From: Vulcanimicrobiota bacterium
GTDB lineage: Bacteria; Vulcanimicrobiota; Vulcanimicrobiia; Vulcanimicrobiales; Vulcanimicrobiaceae
Assembly: GCA_027307235.1 (NCBI GenBank)
Contig: DAHUXH010000007.1
Span: 124,001 to 188,000 of the forward strand
Direction: 5' to 3'
Length of the DNA stretch: 64,000 nucleotides
A program made the translations under genes and the position numbers. Shown here piece by piece: positions 58,790-64,000 of the stretch (positions are counted from its first letter, which is position 1; every line of letters begins with the position of its first letter). The notes under the pieces were generated by a model, which saw only the letters and a list, made by a program, of their open reading frames with translations, ran no database searches and was not told where the DNA came from.

Positions 58790-60043
58790 ATGCCGGCCGT
58801 CGATGCGGGACACGTCCTCCTCGCCCTCGGGCTCGCGCTGTTCTTCGGCTTTGCCTTTGAGAGCTTTTACGCGGGCATCCCAAATCGGCCGGGCGGCGTT
58901 CGCACGTTTCCGTTGCTCGCGCTTTCGGGGCTCTGCCTCTACCTCTTAGAACCGCGATTTGCGATGGCGTTCGTCGCCGGACTGCTCATCATCGGGGCGT
59001 GGATCTATGCGTACTTGCGCTCCGTGCTGCGCAAGACGGCGCAAGAGGCGCCGCCCGGCAGCGCGCTCGTCATTCCGGCGTGCAATATCTTCGCCTATGC
59101 GCTCGGCGCACTCGCACTGGTCGCGCCGCAATGGTTGTCACTGGGCGTCACGGTTGCCGCCGTGCTGATCTTGACGGAACGTTCGGCGCTGCACGCGTGG
59201 ACGAGAAACGTCGCTCCCGAAGAGATCTTCACAGCGGGGCGTTTTTTGCTGCTGACCGGCGTCGTGTTGCCGCTGCTCGCGCCGCTGCCGCCGGTCGCCG
59301 GCATCTCGCCCTTCAAAGCGTGGCTTGCGGTGGTCGCGATCTCCACGCTCTCCTATGCGAGTTATCTGGTGCAGCGTTATGTGTTGCCTGGTCGCGGCGC
59401 GCTGGTTGCCGCGGCGCTTGGCGGCTTGTATTCATCCACCGCGACGACGGTGGTATTCGCGCGTGAAGCACACGAGCATGGGATGTTTCCCGACATGGCG
59501 GCCGGCATTCTGCTCGCGACGGCGATGATGTACGTGCGCATGCTCGCGGTGGTCGCGGTCTTCAACCTGCATCTCGCGACGGCGTTGGCGCTTCCCGCAC
59601 TGGCGCTCGCGGTTGCGACGGCGGTGCTCGCGTTCGTCCTTGCACGCGGTGCGGCACAAGGAATGGGCGGACGCGACATGCCGCCGCCGGGCAATCCGCT
59701 GCAACTCACGAGCGCCTTCATCTTCGCCGTGCTCTTTGTCGTCGTGTCATTGGTGACGACCTGGGTGCGCGCGCATCTGAACGGAGCCGGTGTCTTTGCG
59801 CTCGCAGCCGTCGTCGGTGTCACCGACATCGATCCGTTCGTCTTGAGCTTGGCGCAAGGCGCGTCGGTCGGCGGCGCGCTCGCGGTCTCGGCGATTCTCG
59901 TCGCGGCATCGTCGAACAATCTCTTGAAGGCGGCCTACACGGTAGCGTTCGCGCACCGCAGAGACGCCGTGCGGCCTGCGGTGCTGCTCGCGATCGTCGC
60001 GCTGCTCGGTATCATCGCCGCGGTGTTCGTGGGACGCGCATGA
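58790..60043 (+). CDS. MgtC/SapB-DUF4010 family membrane protein
   Basis: 417 residues with about 12 membrane helices. The N-terminal MgtC-like part has GIPNRPGGVRTFPLLALSGL and later LTERSALHAWTRNVAPEEI. The DUF4010 half has LGGLYSSTATTVVFAREAHE and GVTDIDPFVLSLAQGA, both typical of the family. MgtC-type proteins affect magnesium and acid survival; the DUF4010 form has no settled function. The next gene overlaps it by ATGA. Confidence 0.9.
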   Translation: MPAVDAGHVLLALGLALFFGFAFESFYAGIPNRPGGVRTFPLLALSGLCLYLLEPRFAMAFVAGLLIIGAWIYAYLRSVLRKTAQEAPPGSALVIPACNIFAYALGALALVAPQWLSLGVTVAAVLILTERSALHAWTRNVAPEEIFTAGRFLLLTGVVLPLLAPLPPVAGISPFKAWLAVVAISTLSYASYLVQRYVLPGRGALVAAALGGLYSSTATTVVFAREAHEHGMFPDMAAGILLATAMMYVRMLAVVAVFNLHLATALALPALALAVATAVLAFVLARGAAQGMGGRDMPPPGNPLQLTSAFIFAVLFVVVSLVTTWVRAHLNGAGVFALAAVVGVTDIDPFVLSLAQGASVGGALAVSAILVAASSNNLLKAAYTVAFAHRRDAVRPAVLLAIVALLGIIAAVFVGRA

Positions 60044-60399
60044 TTCGCGCGATCTTGAAGTGGCTCGGTCACGAGCCGCTGCGCGACCGCGTCGGCCTGC
60101 GGCCGCACCGCCTCGTCGAACTCGATCTCGGCATTTCCGAAGCGTACGCGCTGTGCCTCGACGCCGTGACGGCGGTGCTCGGTGCCAACGTGCTGCACGA
60201 TGATCGGGCGCAGGGCACCATCGACATCGGTTTCGGCCTGATCGACGCCGAGCGGCTGCACGTCACGTGCGAAGCCGCCGGCGATGCACACGCGCGCATC
60301 CGGATCGAAGCTCGTTACCCGGCCGGCGCCGCCCCCCGCCTCTCGTCAACAGCCGTAGACCGGCTGGCGGAATTTCTAGAAACTCGAACGGGTCACTGA
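60040..60399 (+). CDS. Small hypothetical protein
   Basis: 119 residues, starting inside the stop of the previous gene (ATGA). No signal or membrane helix. The order of strands and helices (VELDLGISEAYALCLDAVTAVLG, LHVTCEAAGDAHARIRIEARY, SSTAVDRLAEFLETR) is compatible with a small alpha-beta fold. No family recognised. Because of the overlap it is probably produced with the DUF4010 protein. Confidence 0.65.
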   Translation: MIRAILKWLGHEPLRDRVGLRPHRLVELDLGISEAYALCLDAVTAVLGANVLHDDRAQGTIDIGFGLIDAERLHVTCEAAGDAHARIRIEARYPAGAAPRLSSTAVDRLAEFLETRTGH

Positions 60400-60421
60400 A
60401 CGAGTGTGTACTTTCGGCGCT

Positions 60422-61711
60422 TCAGCCCGCTGAGATGCGATCGATGCCGAGGTAGGAGCGTAGCGCGTGCGGTATGGCGACACTGCCGTCGCGCTGCTGG
60501 TAGTTTTCCAAGATCGCGACCAGCGTTCGGCCGACGGCGAGACCGGAACCGTTGAGCGTGTGCACGAGTTCCGGCTTCGCTCCGGCGTCGCGACGGAAAC
60601 GAATGTTGGCGCGGCGCGCTTGGAAGTCCGTGCAGTTCGAGCAGGACGATATCTCGCGATAGCCGCCGGCACTGGGCAGCCACACTTCGAGGTCGTAAGT
60701 TTTCGCGGCGCTGAATCCGGTGTCGCCGGCGCAGAGCGAGACCACACGGTACGGCAGTTCGAGTTCTTGCAAGAGCAGCTCCGCATCGTGCGTGAGCGCT
60801 TCGAGTGCGTCAAACGATCGATCGGGAAGCGCAAGCTGGACAAGCTCTACTTTTTCGAATTGATGCTGACGGATCAAGCCGCGCGTGTCCTTTCCGGCGG
60901 CTCCGGCCTCCTTGCGAAAGCACGGCGAGTACGCGGCATATTTGCGCGGAAGCGTCGCGCCGTCGAGCATCTCGTCGCCGTGCAGCGCGGTCAGCGGCAC
61001 TTCGGCGGTCGGAATCATGAACAATTCGCCGTCCACGTCGGCGAACATCGCGTCGGAGAACTTGGTGAGTTGCCCGGTCGACCACATCGTGCGCCGCGTC
61101 ACCAGATACGGCGGTGCGACTTCAACATAGCCGCGATCGTGCGCGCGATCGAGGAAGTACTGCGCAATCGCGCGCGAGAGCCGCGCGCCCATTCCCATGA
61201 GCACCGAGAAGCGGCTGCCCGAGAGCTTTGCCGCGCGCTCGAAATCCAAAATGCGCAGGCGCTCGCCGATCTCCCAGTGCGGTTGCGCGTCAAAATCGAA
61301 GGCGCGCGGCTCGCCCCACGCGCGCACGATGACGTTGTCGTCGGCGTCGCGCCCGTCGGGGACGCTTGCGTCTAGGATGTTCGGCGTCTGTTCGAGCACG
61401 TCGCGCAGCGGCGAGCCCGGCGCGTCGGGAGCCAGGGTCGCGGCCGTCGCTTCATGGAGCGCGACGGCGCGCGCGATCTCGTCGAGTTTCGGTTTGGCAT
61501 CGCGTGCCGCCGCGGCTTTATCCGCCGCTTTGCCGATCTCGGACGAGATGCGGTTTTTTTCGGCGTTGGCGGTCTCGAGCGCGGCGAGCGCCGAGCGGTA
61601 CTCGCTATCCAAGCGCAGAACGTCGTCGACGAACGACGCATCGATGCCGCGACGAACGGCAGATTGACGAACGCGATCAGGATCGCGACGAACGAGCACG
61701 ATGTCCAGCAT
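60422..61711 (-). CDS. serS: Seryl-tRNA synthetase
   Basis: 429 residues, the usual length. The N-terminal coiled-coil arm (about 30-105) is followed by the class II catalytic core: motif 2 FRKEAGAAGKDTRGLIRQHQFEKVE (in part, with AGAAGKDTRG) and motif 3 LNGSGLAVGRTLVAILENYQ (in part). EISSCSNCTDFQARR is the serine-binding signature. It charges tRNA-Ser, including the tRNA-Ser(UGA) at 7.2 kb. The start overlaps the moeA start region on the opposite strand. Confidence 0.97.
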   Translation of the reverse strand: MLDIVLVRRDPDRVRQSAVRRGIDASFVDDVLRLDSEYRSALAALETANAEKNRISSEIGKAADKAAAARDAKPKLDEIARAVALHEATAATLAPDAPGSPLRDVLEQTPNILDASVPDGRDADDNVIVRAWGEPRAFDFDAQPHWEIGERLRILDFERAAKLSGSRFSVLMGMGARLSRAIAQYFLDRAHDRGYVEVAPPYLVTRRTMWSTGQLTKFSDAMFADVDGELFMIPTAEVPLTALHGDEMLDGATLPRKYAAYSPCFRKEAGAAGKDTRGLIRQHQFEKVELVQLALPDRSFDALEALTHDAELLLQELELPYRVVSLCAGDTGFSAAKTYDLEVWLPSAGGYREISSCSNCTDFQARRANIRFRRDAGAKPELVHTLNGSGLAVGRTLVAILENYQQRDGSVAIPHALRSYLGIDRISAG

Positions 61712-62990
61712 GAAGAACCGCACGGTTACGCCCGCGACGAGCGCACTCCTACCCGACGCCGGATTTGACGTCGAGCGGCTGCACGCACCGTGTCAAGCGC
61801 TCGCGGCATTTTTCGCACGCGCGGAGCTTGCGGCATGCGGCGGCGAGCATATCTCGCTGGACGAGACTCCAGGACGTATCCTGCGCGAGGCGATCGTCTG
61901 CGACGCCGACGTTCCGGCCGCGGCACGATCGTCGATGGATGGATTTGCCATCGCGGCGGCGGGAGCGCCGGGGCGCTTTCGCATCGTGGGCGAGATTCGC
62001 ATGGGGCATGCACCGCCGACGGCGCTTGCGAGCGGGCAGGCGATGCGCATCCCGACCGGCGGTGTGCTGCCGGAGGGTGCGGATGCGGTCGTGCCGGTCG
62101 AGGACGTGCGCGTCGAGGGCGGCGTGCTGATCGTCGACGGTGCGGTGGCGCTCGGCGATTGCGTCAACCCTCGAGGCGATGACGTCCGCGCCGGAGAGCT
62201 ACTGCTGGAGCCGGGCAGAAGGCTCGGCGCGCCGGAGATCGGGCTGCTTGCCACGCTCGGTGTCACCGAGGTGCCAGTCTACCGCCGCCCCCGCATCGCC
62301 GTGCTCTCCAGCGGCGACGAGCTCGTCCGGCCCGATCGCACGCCTGCCCTCGGGCAGATTCGCGACTCTAACCGCTACGCGGTGGCCGCGTCGTTGCGGG
62401 CGATGGGCGCGCAGCCCGTGCATCTCCCGACCGTTCCCGACGATCCCGTGCTTCTCCAGGCGGAACTCCGGGCAGCCCACGCGGCGCACGACGGCGTGGT
62501 GCTTACCGGCGGGTCGTCGGTCGGCGAGCGCGATCACACGCCCGCGGCCATCGCTGCGCTCGGGAGGCCCGGCGTGCTGGTGCACGGGCTGCGCGTCAAG
62601 CCCGGGAAGCCGACCGTCTTGGCGGCCGTGGACGGCAAGCCGGTCATCGGTCTTCCGGGCAACCCGGCCTCCGCGCTATTGATCCTGGAAGCCGTCGTCG
62701 CGCCGATCGTCGCGCACCTGGTCGGTGCGCGCGCGTACCCGGCCTCGACCACCGCGACGCTGGCCGCGCCGGTGGTGAAGCGGCCGGGCTGGACGTGGTA
62801 CGTTCCGATGCTGTTGAAAGAAGAAGACGGAGAAGCGATGGCGCATCCATTGCCGATCCGGTCCTCGCACGTGAGTCTGCTCGCGCGAGCGGCCGGGTAT
62901 TCCACGTTCGGCGAAGAGGAAAGCGAGGCGGCCGTGGGTACCAAGGTCGTGGTGACGCATTTTCTGGTAGGGGGAGCACACAGGACGTGA
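61701..62990 (+). CDS. moeA: Molybdopterin molybdenumtransferase
   Basis: 429 residues from ATG 61701, or 426 from ATG 61710. Landmarks: SLDETPGRIL, RSSMDGFAI, IPTGGVLPEGADAVVP, DVRAGELLLEPGRRLG, VLSSGDELVRP and GLPGNPASALLI (in part). MoeA inserts molybdate into adenylylated molybdopterin. The start lies opposite serS with the start codons sharing bases. No other molybdenum-cofactor gene is in the window. Confidence 0.94.
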   Translation: MSSMKNRTVTPATSALLPDAGFDVERLHAPCQALAAFFARAELAACGGEHISLDETPGRILREAIVCDADVPAAARSSMDGFAIAAAGAPGRFRIVGEIRMGHAPPTALASGQAMRIPTGGVLPEGADAVVPVEDVRVEGGVLIVDGAVALGDCVNPRGDDVRAGELLLEPGRRLGAPEIGLLATLGVTEVPVYRRPRIAVLSSGDELVRPDRTPALGQIRDSNRYAVAASLRAMGAQPVHLPTVPDDPVLLQAELRAAHAAHDGVVLTGGSSVGERDHTPAAIAALGRPGVLVHGLRVKPGKPTVLAAVDGKPVIGLPGNPASALLILEAVVAPIVAHLVGARAYPASTTATLAAPVVKRPGWTWYVPMLLKEEDGEAMAHPLPIRSSHVSLLARAAGYSTFGEEESEAAVGTKVVVTHFLVGGAHRT

Positions 62991-64000
62991 TTCGGCCGCA
63001 CCCGGCCGTCGAGGCATTGCCGCCGGCGACGCCCTTCATCGGACCGGAGCGCTTGATGCGCGAGACGGGACGTTCGGAATTGGTTCGGCTGGGCGCCAAC
63101 GAAAGCGCGTTCGGTCCGTCGCCGTTCGCAATCGCGGCGATGGAGCGCGAGCTGCCGCGCCTCTCGTGGTACGGCGACCCCGATTCGCTGGATCTGCGCG
63201 ATGCACTCGCGAGCAAACACGCGTGCGACGCCGGCTCCATTCTGGTCGTCGCCGGCATCGACGACGTCATGGGACTGATCGTGCGTGCCTACGTCGGAGC
63301 CGGCGGCCTCGCGCTGGCGGCTCGCGGCACCTATCCGACCTTCGCGTATCACGTTCACGGCTACGGCGGAACGTTGGAAACGGTCGACTATCGCGACGAC
63401 GGATTCGTCGACGTCGACGCCATGATCGCGGCGGCGCGGCGGCTGGATCCGCACCTCGTCTATCTCGCCAATCCCGACAACCCGAGCGGAACGCTGTTGC
63501 CGGCGAGCGAGGTGGAACGGTTGATCGATGCGCTTCCCGCGCGCACGTTGCTGCTGCTCGACGAAGCCTACGCGGATTTCGTCTCCGACGATCGTTTGCT
63601 CGCACGGCCGCTGGACGATCGCGTCATTCGCACGCGCACGTTTTCCAAGGCCTACGGTTTCGCGGGCGCGCGCATCGGATACGCGCTGCTGACGCGAGCG
63701 CACCATGACGTCTTGCAGAAAGTCCGCCTGCAATACGGCGTCAATCGGAACGCGCAGATCGGCGCGCTCGCGGCGCTCGCCGACACCGCCTTCGTGACCG
63801 GCGTGATCGCGCAGACGCAAGCCGGACGCGAGGAGTATGTCGCGCTCGCGACCTCGCTTGGGTTACGCACGCTCCCTTCACACACGAACTTCGTATGCAT
63901 CGATTGCGGCACGGGTGAGCGCGCGACGCGCGTCATGCACGAGCTGCTGCAGCGCGGCGTGTGGATTCGTAAGCCGGGCGCGCGGCCGCTCGATCGCTTC
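62987..64000 (+). CDS. hisC: Histidinol-phosphate aminotransferase-like enzyme, partial
   Basis: Starts with GTG 62987, overlapping the moeA stop as GTGA, and runs off the window. The frame stays open for 338 codons. Class I aminotransferase features: VRLGANESAFGPSP, NPDNPSGTLL, LLLDEAYADF and TFSKAYGFAGARIGYAL with the PLP Lys (about residue 218). It resembles HisC of histidine biosynthesis; some relatives act on other substrates. The rest is outside the window. Confidence 0.88.
   Translation, partial: MIRPHPAVEALPPATPFIGPERLMRETGRSELVRLGANESAFGPSPFAIAAMERELPRLSWYGDPDSLDLRDALASKHACDAGSILVVAGIDDVMGLIVRAYVGAGGLALAARGTYPTFAYHVHGYGGTLETVDYRDDGFVDVDAMIAAARRLDPHLVYLANPDNPSGTLLPASEVERLIDALPARTLLLLDEAYADFVSDDRLLARPLDDRVIRTRTFSKAYGFAGARIGYALLTRAHHDVLQKVRLQYGVNRNAQIGALAALADTAFVTGVIAQTQAGREEYVALATSLGLRTLPSHTNFVCIDCGTGERATRVMHELLQRGVWIRKPGARPLDRF

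Noticed and set aside
62534-63820. 428-codon minus-strand frame opposite moeA and the hisC-like gene
   Set aside because: Both plus-strand genes are complete in motifs; the antisense frame spans their junction without regard to it.
1-64000. CRISPR arrays, insertion sequences, prophage genes
   Set aside because: No regularly spaced repeats and no transposase, integrase or phage structural motif was seen on either strand.

Overview
The window is GC-rich bacterial chromosome from a diderm. It has a TonB-dependent receptor, an RND transporter, a Wza-type export protein and several lipoproteins. Genes are tightly packed, with many 4-base ATGA or GTGA overlaps and frequent GTG starts. No 16S or taxon-defining marker is present. 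The mix of S9 peptidases, a DUF5666 protein, a ba3 oxidase and a large Wzx/Wzy polysaccharide locus would fit an uncultured soil-type lineage such as Eremiobacterota/Vulcanimicrobiota, but that is a low-confidence guess.

Layout. 1-4.8 kb (minus strand): secreted S9 peptidase, OmpR-type regulator, histidine kinase, PepSY protein and the start of an RND transporter, apparently one operon. 4.9-7.0 kb: HutD-like protein, a frameshifted VOC gene and an LCP-family ligase. 7.2-12.4 kb: two tRNA-Ser(UGA) copies, an alpha/beta hydrolase, a TonB receptor and a remnant of a second hydrolase; this is a segmental duplication that brackets the receptor. 12.4-20.5 kb: cytochrome c lipoprotein, catalase, DEAD-box helicase, a second S9 peptidase, an unknown protein, a tiny lipoprotein and a LuxR-type regulator. 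20.8-49.2 kb: a polysaccharide locus with a 4,6-dehydratase, a complete five-gene set for UDP-ManNAc(3NAc)A (WbpA/B/E/D/I types), glycosyltransferases, two secreted glycoside-hydrolase-like paralogues, polymerase, flippase, initiating phosphoglycosyltransferase, FemAB-like transferase, export protein, tyrosine autokinase and two receiver-type regulators. 49.2-54.9 kb: ba3-type oxidase (subunits I, II, IIa), three diverged SRPBCC-like paralogues, a pseudo-receiver, an OmpR regulator and a reduced histidine kinase. 55-60.4 kb: anchored repeat protein, cytochrome c lipoprotein, a heme-oxygenase-like diiron (HDO) protein behind a tyrosine-rich mini-gene and terminator, retropepsin-like/PDZ protease and a DUF4010 membrane protein. 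60.4-64 kb: serS, moeA and the start of an aminotransferase resembling hisC.

The most interesting signals are: (1) a nearly leaderless 27-codon mini-gene with seven Tyr codons, followed by a Rho-independent terminator just before the HDO gene, with a possible competing antiterminator helix, which reads as a tyrosine attenuator; (2) three 104-base intergenic palindromes whose arms differ between copies but keep pairing; (3) the tRNA-Ser/hydrolase duplication around the TonB receptor; (4) a tandem pseudo-receiver whose active-site Asp, Thr and Lys are all replaced; (5) a pair of secreted glycoside-hydrolase-like proteins inside the polysaccharide locus. All functional calls come from reading motifs; no search was run.
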